The notes below the pieces were generated by a model. It did not search any database and was not told where the DNA came from. It saw nothing but the letters and a program-made list of their open reading frames with translations. Below, piece after piece: positions 16,230-25,072 of a stretch of 64,000 nt of DNA; position 1 is the first letter of the stretch; each line of letters opens with the position of its first letter. The position numbers and the translations under genes are program-made. This DNA comes from B1SED10-225 sp964501415 (GTDB lineage: Bacteria; Bacillota_I; Bacilli_A; Izemoplasmatales; Izemoplasmataceae): the NCBI GenBank assembly GCA_964501415.1, contig CAZCSL010000004.1, positions 1 to 64,000 of the forward strand. Reading direction: 5' to 3'.

Positions 16230-18380
16230 TCAATCGGCCTTCGTTTGTAAAAGAAATTCAGTGATTAATAATGTTTTTTGAACCCACTCAGTTCGGTTGA
16301 TTGACTCCTCAGCGGTATGTAGTTTTTTACTACCGGGAACCAATCCGCAAACCACGGCTTTGTCGTTATCAATCAGTCCCGCAGGAGAAGGGAGAAGGGT
16401 GGATTCGCTTTCTAGTGTTTTAACCCAAGGACTGCTTATGGCTTTAAGCGTTTCAAGTAGTTTTTTAGAAGACTCATTTTGGATAAATGGTGGCCGGACC
16501 TCTAAGGTTTCTACAAATGTTTTCAACTGAGCGTTTTTGGATTTGAAGATATCTCTCAATTTCTTTTCCGCAAGCTTAGCTTTATGGGAATCAAGATAGG
16601 TAATATATAAGGTTGCACTGATGCGGTGTGGCATTAACATGCTGTAGCGGCTGGTGTTCAAATCCACAATTGACAAAGATAAATTACTTTGATTAATCGC
16701 ATCAATCATCGGTAGTTTGTCCAAAAAGAACTTCATGGCACTATGGGTGATGTTTTTAGTGCCTACCCGCAAGGGAGACCCTTCGATGGTGATGTTGAGT
16801 TTCATAGAACCACGGCGTTGGTGAATCAAACGATTTTCATTATAAGAAGGATGCATGATGAAAAACTGCTTGCCACGCTTTGAAAGTCTCTTTAAAGCAT
16901 TGCCACTATACCTCATGCCCAATCCTTCATCTCCATAAATAAAAATACCAATAGGAATATCCTCTAACGCTTTACAATGATGCAGTGTTTCAAGCGTTTT
17001 TAAAACCGAAACCAAACCAGCTCTTGCCGATGCAATGCCTTCTCCAAATAGACGTTCGGGTTCTTTTCTAAAAGGAATAGGGTAAGCTGAACGCAGCCCG
17101 GGAATATCTATGGGAATTACAAAAACGGTACCATCTTGGTAACCTTTTTTGTTTTGAAAGAACCAATGAGATTTTCCATCGGTAAACGATTGGCTTTGTT
17201 TAATACCTAGTTTTTTTAACCGCAAATCTAGTCGTCTGATAAATGCTTGTTTACTGACTGGATCATGGCTAAAAGTCAACAGATTCATCCAAGACTTTAA
17301 TTCTTGTTCGCTTCGGTCTCTGTTTTGAGTAATATAGGAGAAAGCCTCATGGACCTTGTCACCTTTCATGTCGTCCTCTTTATTGACGTAAGGGCCAAAA
17401 TATCTCTCTGAGGCGATGTCGATAATATTTTGAACCAACTTATCATAAGGAAGTCCAATGATATTAGCAGCTTGGACATAAGAAGCATTAGCACCTAAAG
17501 AAGCCATAGAATTGACTTCTAAAACGTAAGGATTACCGTTTTTATCAATTCTAAAATCAACACGGGCACTATCGTAACATCCTAAAGCTTTAAAGGTCTT
17601 AATCGCTAGGGATTTTACTTTTTCGCTTAGTTCTTCTCCTAATGGTGCAGGACAAACCGATTGAACGCGAGATTCTAAAGAACGGCTGGTCTTGTCTTCA
17701 AAAGTAAAGATTTTCTCCCCTTCACTAAAAACAAGTTCTAAAGGCGGTAAAGCCATGACTGGATTATTGCCCAAAAGACCAACATTGACTTCTCTGCCAT
17801 CGATGTATTCTTCTACAAGCGTAGGCGCTTGGAATTCATCATATATGTTTTTTACGCCTTCAAATAATTCTTTTTCATTATGAACGATGCGTAAACCAAA
17901 AGAAACCGCTTCGCTTTTAGGCTTGACGATAAGCGGATAGTTCAAGGCTTCTTTTAAGGGATCATCAGGGTGTTCTAATACGGCAAAACGTGGGGTGGGT
18001 ATACCGCGCTGAAGCAGAATCATTTTTGTAATCACCTTATCTAAAGCAATCGCATGGGTTTCAGGACTTGAACCAACATAAGGAATACCCAACATCTCTA
18101 AAATGCCAGGAATATGCATATATCGGCCTTTCCCTTGAATGCCATAACTCAAATTAAATACCAAACCAGGACGTTCTCCTGAGATTACTTTTGGCATAAA
18201 GGTCTCTAAGTTATGAATGATATTTTTATCGCCTTCAAATGTGCGTACTTGATGATTTTTAGCTTTAAGGGCCGCTTTGACACGGTTAATCGTATCCATC
18301 CCATATTTTTCTTTGTTTGGTATCCCAAACAAATTAATAACCGCCTGAGATTCACGGTTATAAACAATCGCAATTTTCAT
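16230..18380 (-). CDS. D-Ala-D-Ala-ligase-like ATP-grasp fused to an M20-peptidase-like domain
   Basis: Residues about 1-330 form an ATP-grasp ligase. GIPYVGSSPETHAIALDKVITK, LIVKPKSEAVSFG and YVLEVNSMASLGANAS follow the Ddl pattern, including the ATP/Mg-binding E-x-N. Residues about 345-716 resemble an M20/ArgE-type amidohydrolase: GEGIASARAGLVSVLKTLETL and IGIFIYGDEGLG occupy the places of GRGxxDxKGG and DEExG, and LHTAEES lies near the end. The metal-ligand Asp of the first motif is replaced by Ala and the second Glu by Gly, so peptidase activity is doubtful. The ATG at 18380 has GAGGAG seven bases upstream; the longer TTG start (18395) would overlap that site. It is first in an operon with ggt and an FGA-family gene. 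A real fusion seems likely because the frame is continuous with no internal start signal. Confidence 0.8.
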   Translation of the reverse strand: MKIAIVYNRESQAVINLFGIPNKEKYGMDTINRVKAALKAKNHQVRTFEGDKNIIHNLETFMPKVISGERPGLVFNLSYGIQGKGRYMHIPGILEMLGIPYVGSSPETHAIALDKVITKMILLQRGIPTPRFAVLEHPDDPLKEALNYPLIVKPKSEAVSFGLRIVHNEKELFEGVKNIYDEFQAPTLVEEYIDGREVNVGLLGNNPVMALPPLELVFSEGEKIFTFEDKTSRSLESRVQSVCPAPLGEELSEKVKSLAIKTFKALGCYDSARVDFRIDKNGNPYVLEVNSMASLGANASYVQAANIIGLPYDKLVQNIIDIASERYFGPYVNKEDDMKGDKVHEAFSYITQNRDRSEQELKSWMNLLTFSHDPVSKQAFIRRLDLRLKKLGIKQSQSFTDGKSHWFFQNKKGYQDGTVFVIPIDIPGLRSAYPIPFRKEPERLFGEGIASARAGLVSVLKTLETLHHCKALEDIPIGIFIYGDEGLGMRYSGNALKRLSKRGKQFFIMHPSYNENRLIHQRRGSMKLNITIEGSPLRVGTKNITHSAMKFFLDKLPMIDAINQSNLSLSIVDLNTSRYSMLMPHRISATLYITYLDSHKAKLAEKKLRDIFKSKNAQLKTFVETLEVRPPFIQNESSKKLLETLKAISSPWVKTLESESTLLPSPAGLIDNDKAVVCGLVPGSKKLHTAEESINRTEWVQKTLLITEFLLQTKAD

Positions 18381-18504
18381 CGCCCAACTCCTCAATGTTA
18401 CTTGTTTATGATTAATAGATAATTAATTTTACCACCAACCGATGTTTTTTCATCTTAAAATTTTTACTTTTTTTATGCACCATTTGAAGCTCATTAAAGT
18501 TTCA

Positions 18505-18552
18505 TCTTCAAACCGTCAAATTTATGTTATAATGACAACGAAAACGTTTTAG
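18505..18552 (+). promoter_or_regulatory. Promoter of the secreted GH3 gene with a cre-like palindrome
   Basis: TATAAT at 18528-18533 has a weak -35 (TCTTCA) 17 bases upstream. Just downstream, GAAAACGTTTT (18540-18550) is a palindrome similar to a CcpA cre core but misses the outer CA, so CcpA control is only possible. Confidence 0.45.
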
Positions 18553-18561
18553 GAGGTTTCT

Positions 18562-20373
18562 ATGAAAAAAGGATTGATTACGCTAATATTACTCGTTTTA
18601 TTCAGCATTACAGCTTGTACAGATTTTCAGAATAACGGTGAGGATGAAGATGAAAACGGTAAGAAGAATGGTGAAACCCATGATGATTTTGTCGAGGAGT
18701 TGCTTGCATCACTCAGTTTAGAAGAAAAGATTGGCCAGATGCTTCAGGCTGAAGAAAAACACATCACGCCTGAGCAAGTAAAACAATATAATATCGGGAG
18801 TATCTTAAGTGGTGGGGGTAGCCATCCTCATGCCTATGATGACGATGTGGATGTATGGTTTGAGATGGTTAAGACCTATCAAGAAGCGGCGATTGAATCC
18901 AGTAGTGGTATTCCGCTTTTGTACGGTACGGATGCCGTACACGGCCATAATAATGTTTATGGCGCTACGATATTTCCCCACAATATAAATTTGGGTATGA
19001 TGAACAATGAAGCTTTAATCAAACAAATTGGAGAAGCGACGTCTTATGAAATGTTGGCCACTGGTATTCCTTGGAATTTTTCACCCGCAGTCAGTGTCGC
19101 ACGTGATATTCGGTGGGGGAGAACCTATGAAGCCTTCAGTGAAGATGTCATCATTCATGAAAATTTAGTATCTGCTTATATAGAGGGCTTGCAAAAGCCT
19201 AATACGATCGCCACAGCCAAACACTTTGTGGCTGATGGCGGTACCGAGCGTGGCATTGATCAAGGTGATGCTATTTTAAGTGAACGTGACGTTCGCGATA
19301 TTCATTTACCGCCTTTCATTGATGCGATAGAAGCCGGTGTGGAGACGATTATGGTTTCGTTTAGTTCTATTAACGGCACAAAGATGCATGCCAGTGAGTA
19401 TTGGTTAAACGAAGTTTTAAAAGAAGAACTCGGCTTTGAAGGGTTAGTTTTAAGCGATTGGAACGCGACGTTTCAACTAGATGGAGATTTTCAAACCCAG
19501 CTGGTAACCTCGGTAAATGCGGGTGTGGATATGCTAATGCTACCTTATGATTGGGAAGCAGCCCATGGTGAGTTATTAAGAGCGGTCGAACAAGGTTTGA
19601 TTAGTGAGGACCGCATCGATGATGCGGTGAGAAGAATCTTGAGGGCGAAGTATAATCTTGGTTTGTTTGATGAACCGATTTACCGCTTGGATCCAGAGGA
19701 ACACTTTGCCACAGAAACACATAAATCCATAGCCCGACAAGCAGCACGTGAATCAATGGTACTCCTTGAAAACGATGATGTCTTGCCTTTAAGCGGAAAT
19801 GAAAAGATTTATCTAACCGGCCCAGCCAGTGACCATGTAGGTTATCTTAGTGGTGGATGGACCACGCATTGGCAAGGAAATGAGGAACCACGACTAGGCA
19901 CAGGGACCTCTATTAAAGAAGCGATAGAAGAAAACTTAATTGATAAAGAAGGTTTTATCGTTGATAATTATGATGAAGCTAATGTGGTGATGGTTGTCTT
20001 TACAGAGACGCCTTATGCCGAGGGATATGGCGATACAGATAATCCTTCGTTGTTTTCTGGCTTAGCGCATCCTGATAATATAAATGCTTATCAAGAAGCC
20101 TTAAATGCCCAAGCAGATGGCAAAACGGTTATTGGTGTCATCGTTAGTGGTAGACCCTTGTTACTTGAAGACAGCGTTGATGCGTTTGATGCATTAATGG
20201 CAATCTTTTTACCGGGGACCGAAGGGGGTAATGCCTTAGGTGATCTTGTTTATGGTCATCATGATTTTAAGGGCAGATTATCTTTTGCGTGGCCCTCTTC
20301 TTTAGATTATTTCAACAACCCTGAAGCCCACATACTTTATCCATTTGGGTACGGCCTTTCTTATGATGATTAG
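18562..20373 (+). CDS. Secreted lipoprotein GH3 beta-glucosidase (ExoP/BglX-like)
   Basis: A signal peptide with lipobox ITAC (Cys19) and an acidic linker precede a GH3 catalytic domain of the exo-beta-glucanase type. It has LYGTDAVHGHNNVYGAT, ATAKHFVADGGTERG and the nucleophile Asp299 in LVLSDWNAT. An alpha/beta sandwich domain follows to the C-terminal YPFGYGLSY motif; the total is 603 residues. It would release glucose or short oligosaccharides from beta-glucans at the cell surface and feed the cytosolic GH94/GH3 pair at 5.6-10.5 kb. The start follows AGGAGG at seven bases. It is monocistronic with a strong terminator. Confidence 0.92.
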   Translation: MKKGLITLILLVLFSITACTDFQNNGEDEDENGKKNGETHDDFVEELLASLSLEEKIGQMLQAEEKHITPEQVKQYNIGSILSGGGSHPHAYDDDVDVWFEMVKTYQEAAIESSSGIPLLYGTDAVHGHNNVYGATIFPHNINLGMMNNEALIKQIGEATSYEMLATGIPWNFSPAVSVARDIRWGRTYEAFSEDVIIHENLVSAYIEGLQKPNTIATAKHFVADGGTERGIDQGDAILSERDVRDIHLPPFIDAIEAGVETIMVSFSSINGTKMHASEYWLNEVLKEELGFEGLVLSDWNATFQLDGDFQTQLVTSVNAGVDMLMLPYDWEAAHGELLRAVEQGLISEDRIDDAVRRILRAKYNLGLFDEPIYRLDPEEHFATETHKSIARQAARESMVLLENDDVLPLSGNEKIYLTGPASDHVGYLSGGWTTHWQGNEEPRLGTGTSIKEAIEENLIDKEGFIVDNYDEANVVMVVFTETPYAEGYGDTDNPSLFSGLAHPDNINAYQEALNAQADGKTVIGVIVSGRPLLLEDSVDAFDALMAIFLPGTEGGNALGDLVYGHHDFKGRLSFAWPSSLDYFNNPEAHILYPFGYGLSYDD

Positions 20374-20421
20374 CGCTTTGGCATGCTTTAGCAATAGTCT
20401 ATAAATTAATTTGATATAACC

Positions 20422-20465
20422 AAAAAAAGACGGTCTTTTCTACTGATGTAAAAGACCGTCTTTTG
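20422..20465 (+). terminator. Terminator after secreted GH3
   Basis: A long stem (AAAAGACGGTC / GACCGTCTTTT core) with a 10-nt loop ends in TTTTG. Confidence 0.85.
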
Positions 20466-20580
20466 CTTTATAAGGATTAACAAATGAATAGCTTTATAAG
20501 GATGTTATAATCTGTGGTGACTTTTTATCGTTATTGCTTAGAAGCTCATATAGTCAATATTAGCAAGCAACTTCATATAT

Positions 20581-21762
20581 TTAAGATTCGTTTAATAAAG
20601 GCTTGTAACTGAGTTGTATTAAACTGGACCCAAGCGGTGCTGTGATGAGTATAGCAAGCACAGAAATGGCCAAAATAATCTCTCCATGCATGATACCTAA
20701 AGAAAGCGGGATAGAACCCATCGCAGCTTGTACCGTGGCTTTTGGGGTAAAGGCGATGGTCATGAACAATTTCTCTTTTAACACGTAGGTTGTCCTAAAC
20801 GTTGCTATATATATACCTAAGAATCTTGCCGTGAGGCCCATAAAGATTAAAAACAATCCAATCAAACCAGCTTCTAAAGCAATCGATATATCGACGGCTG
20901 CACCGACTAATACAAATAAGAACAGTTCAGCAAAGATCCAGATTTTATCAAATTTTATGGCTAATCGTTTGGCAACTGCGTTGCGTTTTTCCACAAATAC
21001 CAAGCCAATGGTCATGACGCCCAATAAAGAAGCAATATAAATTAATTCTTCAATCATTTCTGTAAAACTCACAAACAGGATGCTGATGGATAATATAAGC
21101 AAGATCTTTTTGGTGTCTCTAATGTGAAACTGCCTGAAAAGCCATACGAAAAGAAATCCAATAAATGCCCCTAGTAAGATACCTAGCAAAATAGAAATAG
21201 GTAAAGAGAATATACTGAAGACGTCTAAATCACTTTGTGTAACCGCAGCACTCAAAAACGTTGAAAATATCGTGATCGCTATAACATCATCAATACTGGC
21301 TGAGGCTAAGATTAAAGTGGGTATATTCTTTTTCTTCCCGACTTCTTGTTGTTTGAGTCTAATCATCGAGGGGACGATGACCGCTGGAGATACCGCCGCA
21401 ATGACAAAACCAAGCATGCCTCCTTGAATGAAACTAAAATCAAGTAACCACATCGCAAGTAGTAAAATTACGATGCCTTCAAACATTACAGGGATAACGC
21501 TCATAGTGCCTGCAACCTTACCTACACTTTTTACAGCGCTTAAGTTTAAGCCTAACCCAGCCCTTAACAAAATTATAATTAAGGCAATTTTTCTTAAGTC
21601 CTCTGAGATAGCCAGTAGTTCAGGTTGTAATAAACCAAAACCTTGCGGACCAATCATAATACCTACGATTAACATACCGATAAGACCAGGTAGTTTAATC
21701 GCCTTAAAAATGACAGTCCCTATCATACCAAACAGCATTAAATACGCCAAAGAAATCATCAT
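20581..21762 (-). CDS. CPA-family cation/proton antiporter under a fluoride riboswitch
   Basis: The 393-residue protein has about 12 hydrophobic segments of the CPA (NhaP/KefB-like) fold. It has GLIGMLIVGIMIGPQGFG early, SPAVIVPSM near residue 130, and the paired Asp of the ion-binding site in ASIDDVIAI near 160. There is no C-terminal TrkA domain, so it is the short form. It is monocistronic and preceded by a complete fluoride riboswitch plus terminator, so its synthesis should rise with fluoride. Whether it exports fluoride itself or corrects pH or cation balance during fluoride stress is not visible. The ATG has AGGAGG eight bases upstream. Confidence 0.9.
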   Translation of the reverse strand: MMISLAYLMLFGMIGTVIFKAIKLPGLIGMLIVGIMIGPQGFGLLQPELLAISEDLRKIALIIILLRAGLGLNLSAVKSVGKVAGTMSVIPVMFEGIVILLLAMWLLDFSFIQGGMLGFVIAAVSPAVIVPSMIRLKQQEVGKKKNIPTLILASASIDDVIAITIFSTFLSAAVTQSDLDVFSIFSLPISILLGILLGAFIGFLFVWLFRQFHIRDTKKILLILSISILFVSFTEMIEELIYIASLLGVMTIGLVFVEKRNAVAKRLAIKFDKIWIFAELFLFVLVGAAVDISIALEAGLIGLFLIFMGLTARFLGIYIATFRTTYVLKEKLFMTIAFTPKATVQAAMGSIPLSLGIMHGEIILAISVLAILITAPLGSSLIQLSYKPLLNES

Positions 21763-21777
21763 GATGGTATCCTCCTA

Positions 21778-21815
21778 TAAAAAAATCCTGCACGCCAAAA
21801 AACGTAAACAGGAGT
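21778..21815 (-). terminator. Expression platform of the fluoride riboswitch
   Basis: On the - strand TCCTGTTTACG and CGTGCAGGA form a stem followed by seven T. The 5' half (TCCTG) is also the 3' part of the aptamer, so ligand-stabilised aptamer and terminator exclude each other: an ON switch by transcription control. Confidence 0.75.
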
Positions 21816-21858
21816 CATCAGCTTCTAGCAGTTAAAGGCGAACCCCATCGCCAAGCAT
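21800..21858 (-). ncRNA. Fluoride (crcB-type) riboswitch
   Basis: Read on the - strand the segment has GGCGATGGGGTTCGCC, then TTTAACTGCT and AGCTGATGACTCCTG. These match the fluoride aptamer consensus (GGNGAUG...CNCC, AACNGCC...GGCUGAUG, CUCC). The pseudoknot GGGGT with ACTCC can form. It lies between a CPA antiporter gene and that gene's terminator-type expression platform. Confidence 0.9.
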
Positions 21859-21988
21859 ATTTTACCAATTTAAAATGTAAATTTCAATGTTTGTGAAGCG
21901 TATTGGTTTTAATATCTTAAGCGCTTATGAATATGATAGGACATGTTTTACACAAAACACTCGTTGTTTAAATAATCAAGCATAAAAG

Positions 21989-22016
21989 TTGAACATCATC
22001 CAGATAGCGGTATAAT
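21989..22016 (+). promoter_or_regulatory. Promoter of the MFS gene
   Basis: TTGAAC and TATAAT are separated by 16 bases, 24 bases before the ATG. Confidence 0.6.
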
Positions 22017-22039
22017 ATTTTTTAACTGGAGGGATGTAG

Positions 22040-23275
22040 ATGAAAACAACCATAGTCAAACCTATATCAACAACCACGACTTTAATCATCATGGGTATTG
22101 CTTTTGCGTCCATTGCGATTGCGATTGATGGCTTTAAGGCGATGATGCCCTTGGTTAGTGCAGAATTTAACCTTAGCAGTGCTCAAGCGGGCTTTTATGC
22201 CACATTTTTCTATATTAGCGGCGTTGCCTTAGCGATATTTTCCGGTCAGATAGCCGATAAATTAGGCCCAAGGAAGGGCTTGATTGGTGCGGTGAGTGTT
22301 ATTGGTGTTTTGATGTTTATGCATACGTTAGTACCCTTTTATCCTTTAATGCTTGCGCTTGCTTTTTTTACCGGAATCGCCTTTAGTGTCGTGATGCCAT
22401 CTTTAAACAAAGGCGTTGTAGAGATGGTCGATGATTCAAAACGCGCAACTTCAAACGGTATCGTCCACGCTGGTGCTAGTTTTGGCGGAATCATCGCTTC
22501 ATTTTTGGTACCGACGATTGGAGAAACCTTCGGTTGGCGTATCGGTGTGTTTATCGGTGTAGGCTTTGCGTTTATCGTGATGTTGATATTACTCAGAACT
22601 TACCAACCCGTCAATAATAATGGCTATCAAAAAGATGAAGTGAATCAAAATAAAGGCCAGCTAAAAAAGGTTGTTAGAAATCCTTTAATATGGATGGTTG
22701 CCATCATGGGGATTGTTGTCGGGCTTTCGGTTGGTAATATCACGATACACTATACCTTGTTTTTGACAGGGGATTTAGCCTTTACTGCCTCAACCGCCGG
22801 CTTTTTCTTAGCGCTTTTCAATGCTGGTGGCGTCATAGGGAACCCGCTTTTTGGTTATATCAATGACCGCTTCTTTAATTCTAACCGTCGCGTTGCGATG
22901 TTGATTATCACACTTGGTATCAGTATGCTATTCCTCATTATGGGTGGAGTGATTATTCAAGGGGTTATGCCCGGTTTTATGCTAGGTGTGTTCTCCTTCA
23001 TTTTAGGGATGTTTTCCTTTGCGGCTATCGGTATGTTGTTTACCACCTTAGGTGATGTAGCAGGTCCTAAATTAATGGGGACCGCAACGGCTTTGGTGCT
23101 GGTATTCATCAGACTAACCATGGTGGTTGCTCCACCGTTCATTGGATTTTTGGCGGACATATCGGGTTCTTATTCATTAAGTTGGTTTACAAGTGCTATT
23201 TTAATAGTATTTATTGGGACACTGTTTATGATTCTAACCGCCCCACACAAAAACAAACTTAGACGGGCTTCTTAA
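22040..23275 (+). CDS. Major facilitator superfamily transporter
   Basis: The 411-residue protein has 12 predicted transmembrane helices and the MFS loop 2-3 motif GQIADKLGPRKGL (about residues 74-86), with a related NPLFGYINDRFF in the second half. The general pattern suits a drug or small organic anion porter, but no substrate-specific motif is recognisable. The ATG follows TGGAGGGATGTAG. It is monocistronic with its own promoter and a shared terminator. Confidence 0.85.
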   Translation: MKTTIVKPISTTTTLIIMGIAFASIAIAIDGFKAMMPLVSAEFNLSSAQAGFYATFFYISGVALAIFSGQIADKLGPRKGLIGAVSVIGVLMFMHTLVPFYPLMLALAFFTGIAFSVVMPSLNKGVVEMVDDSKRATSNGIVHAGASFGGIIASFLVPTIGETFGWRIGVFIGVGFAFIVMLILLRTYQPVNNNGYQKDEVNQNKGQLKKVVRNPLIWMVAIMGIVVGLSVGNITIHYTLFLTGDLAFTASTAGFFLALFNAGGVIGNPLFGYINDRFFNSNRRVAMLIITLGISMLFLIMGGVIIQGVMPGFMLGVFSFILGMFSFAAIGMLFTTLGDVAGPKLMGTATALVLVFIRLTMVVAPPFIGFLADISGSYSLSWFTSAILIVFIGTLFMILTAPHKNKLRRAS

Positions 23276-23286
23276 TAGATACGTTT

Positions 23287-23334
23287 AAAAAAACCGCTCT
23301 TTTTGGCACCAATGCCTTAAAGAGCGGTTTTAAA
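23287..23334. terminator. Bidirectional terminator
   Basis: A long hairpin (AAAACCGCTCTTT / AAAGAGCGGTTTT) lies between the convergent MFS gene and hydA. Confidence 0.85.
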
Positions 23335-23350
23335 TTATGATGGTATAAAG

Positions 23351-25072
23351 TTATTTTTTACTTCTGTAGGTGTAGTGTGTGTGCAGTAAGTCATGAGAAA
23401 CTTTACCTAGTGGTTCTTTTAAGAAGTCTTCATAAAGTTTGGTTATGGTTGGGTTTTCATGGGATTTTCTCATAGGCATTGCTTCATCTACACGGTAAGT
23501 CGATTCAATACGCTCAATGCGTTTGGCATTGGTTGTACCATACGGTTGACCGCCACCACCAATACAGCCACCTGGACAAGTCATAACTTCTATAAAGGCA
23601 TAGGGTGACTCGCCCGCTTTGATTTGTTGGATTAGGGTCTCAGCATGCTTAAGCGTATGGGCAACGGCCACTCTAACTTCATTTCCGCCTAGATCAACGG
23701 CGGCTTCCTTAATGCCTTCAAAGCCTCTAACGTCTTTGAAGTTTAATTCATCCAATGGTTTTTCATTAACGACTTCATATACGGTACGAAGGGCAGCTTC
23801 CATAACTCCACCCGTAGCGCCAAAGATCGCGGCTGCACCAGTCGTGATACCAAATGGCGTATCAAATTCAGTTGCTTTAAGGTTGTTAAAATCGATGCCT
23901 TGTTGGCGAATCATTTTTCCAAGTTCACGGGTAGTAAGAACCGCATCTACGTCTTGTGCATTTTCGGTAGCAGCCATTTCTTCACGGTTGGCTTCATACT
24001 TTTTAGCCGTACAAGGCATGACCGAAACGACAAATAAATCTTTAGGATCGATTTCTTCTTTTTGTGCGTAATAGGTTTTGGCTAAAGAACCAAACATTTG
24101 TTGTGGTGATTTACAGGTTGATAAGTTCGGTAAAATATCTTCATGTTTTTGTTCAGCATAATTAATCCAACCTGGACAACAAGAAGTCATCATCGGTAGT
24201 GTCCCACCGTTCTTCACGCGGTCAAGCAGCTCATGACCTTCTTCAATAATGGTAAGGTCTGCAGTAAAGTCTGTATCAAAGACGCGGTCAAAACCGAGTT
24301 GCTTAAGTGCCGTAACTAACTGGCCTGTCCACTCTCCGCCAGCTTCTTGGTCAAATTCTTCACCAATTGCAACACGGATAGAAGGGGCAACTTGTACGAT
24401 GACATGTTTGTTAGGATCATGCAATGCATCGGTTACGCGTACAGAATCATCTTTTTCTGTAATTGCTGCAACCGGACAAACGCTTGCGCATTGTCCACAG
24501 AAGGTACAATCTTCATCGGATAAGTATTTACCGTATTTTGGGCTTACCTTCATATCATTGCTTCTACCCATGTTTTCTAAAACATAAGTACCTTCAACCT
24601 CTTTACAAACTTCTACACAACGTCCGCATTTAATGCATCGTTTTGGATTTCTATAAATCGAAGGATTGTGATCATCAACTTCTAAGTTCTCCAAGATTGA
24701 AGGGAAGCGGTTTTCTTCAATACCTAAGGTGTTTGCAAGGTTTTGAAGTTCGCATTTCATATTTCTTGAACATGCCGTACAGTTGGTATCATGGTTGGCT
24801 AAAATCAACTCGGTAATGGTTTTACGTGCATTGAAAACTTTACGTGAGTTTGTCTTGATTTCCATGCCTTCTTTTACGGGTGTTGAGCAAGCGGTTAGCA
24901 GGTTTTTACTGCCCGCAATTTCTACAGAACAAATACGACAATCAGAATTAATTTTCAAATCAGGATAATAACATAACGTTGGGATATTGATACCATATTC
25001 TTTTGAAGCTTCTAAAATAGTGGTACCAGGTTTTACTTCTACATCGATATTATTAATTTTTGCTTTAATCAA
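23351..25072 (-). CDS. hydA: [FeFe] hydrogenase catalytic subunit HydA
   Basis: The protein (573 residues) has an N-terminal [2Fe-2S] ferredoxin-like domain (CYYPDLKINSDCRIC), a His-type [4Fe-4S] region (HDTNCTACSRNMKC) and two [4Fe-4S] sites (CIKCGRCVEVC, CTFCGQCASVC). The H-cluster motifs TSCCPGW, MPCTAKKYE and MTCPGGCIGGGGQP follow, then the small-subunit-like tail with HTHYTYR. It reduces protons or oxidises H2, and with HydB and HydC forms the trimeric NAD-linked, potentially electron-bifurcating enzyme. L1 has Gly (CCPGW) where many monomeric enzymes have Ala. I chose TTG at 25072, with GGAGGTGGG upstream, because it gives the canonical ferredoxin start; it overlaps hydB by eight bases. 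The HydE/F/G maturases are not in this window. Confidence 0.94.
   Translation of the reverse strand: MIKAKINNIDVEVKPGTTILEASKEYGINIPTLCYYPDLKINSDCRICSVEIAGSKNLLTACSTPVKEGMEIKTNSRKVFNARKTITELILANHDTNCTACSRNMKCELQNLANTLGIEENRFPSILENLEVDDHNPSIYRNPKRCIKCGRCVEVCKEVEGTYVLENMGRSNDMKVSPKYGKYLSDEDCTFCGQCASVCPVAAITEKDDSVRVTDALHDPNKHVIVQVAPSIRVAIGEEFDQEAGGEWTGQLVTALKQLGFDRVFDTDFTADLTIIEEGHELLDRVKNGGTLPMMTSCCPGWINYAEQKHEDILPNLSTCKSPQQMFGSLAKTYYAQKEEIDPKDLFVVSVMPCTAKKYEANREEMAATENAQDVDAVLTTRELGKMIRQQGIDFNNLKATEFDTPFGITTGAAAIFGATGGVMEAALRTVYEVVNEKPLDELNFKDVRGFEGIKEAAVDLGGNEVRVAVAHTLKHAETLIQQIKAGESPYAFIEVMTCPGGCIGGGGQPYGTTNAKRIERIESTYRVDEAMPMRKSHENPTITKLYEDFLKEPLGKVSHDLLHTHYTYRSKK

Noticed and set aside
18539..18552. 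A full CcpA cre site before the secreted GH3 gene
   Set aside because: The palindrome core fits but the outer TG/CA positions do not, so it is only noted as cre-like in the promoter entry.
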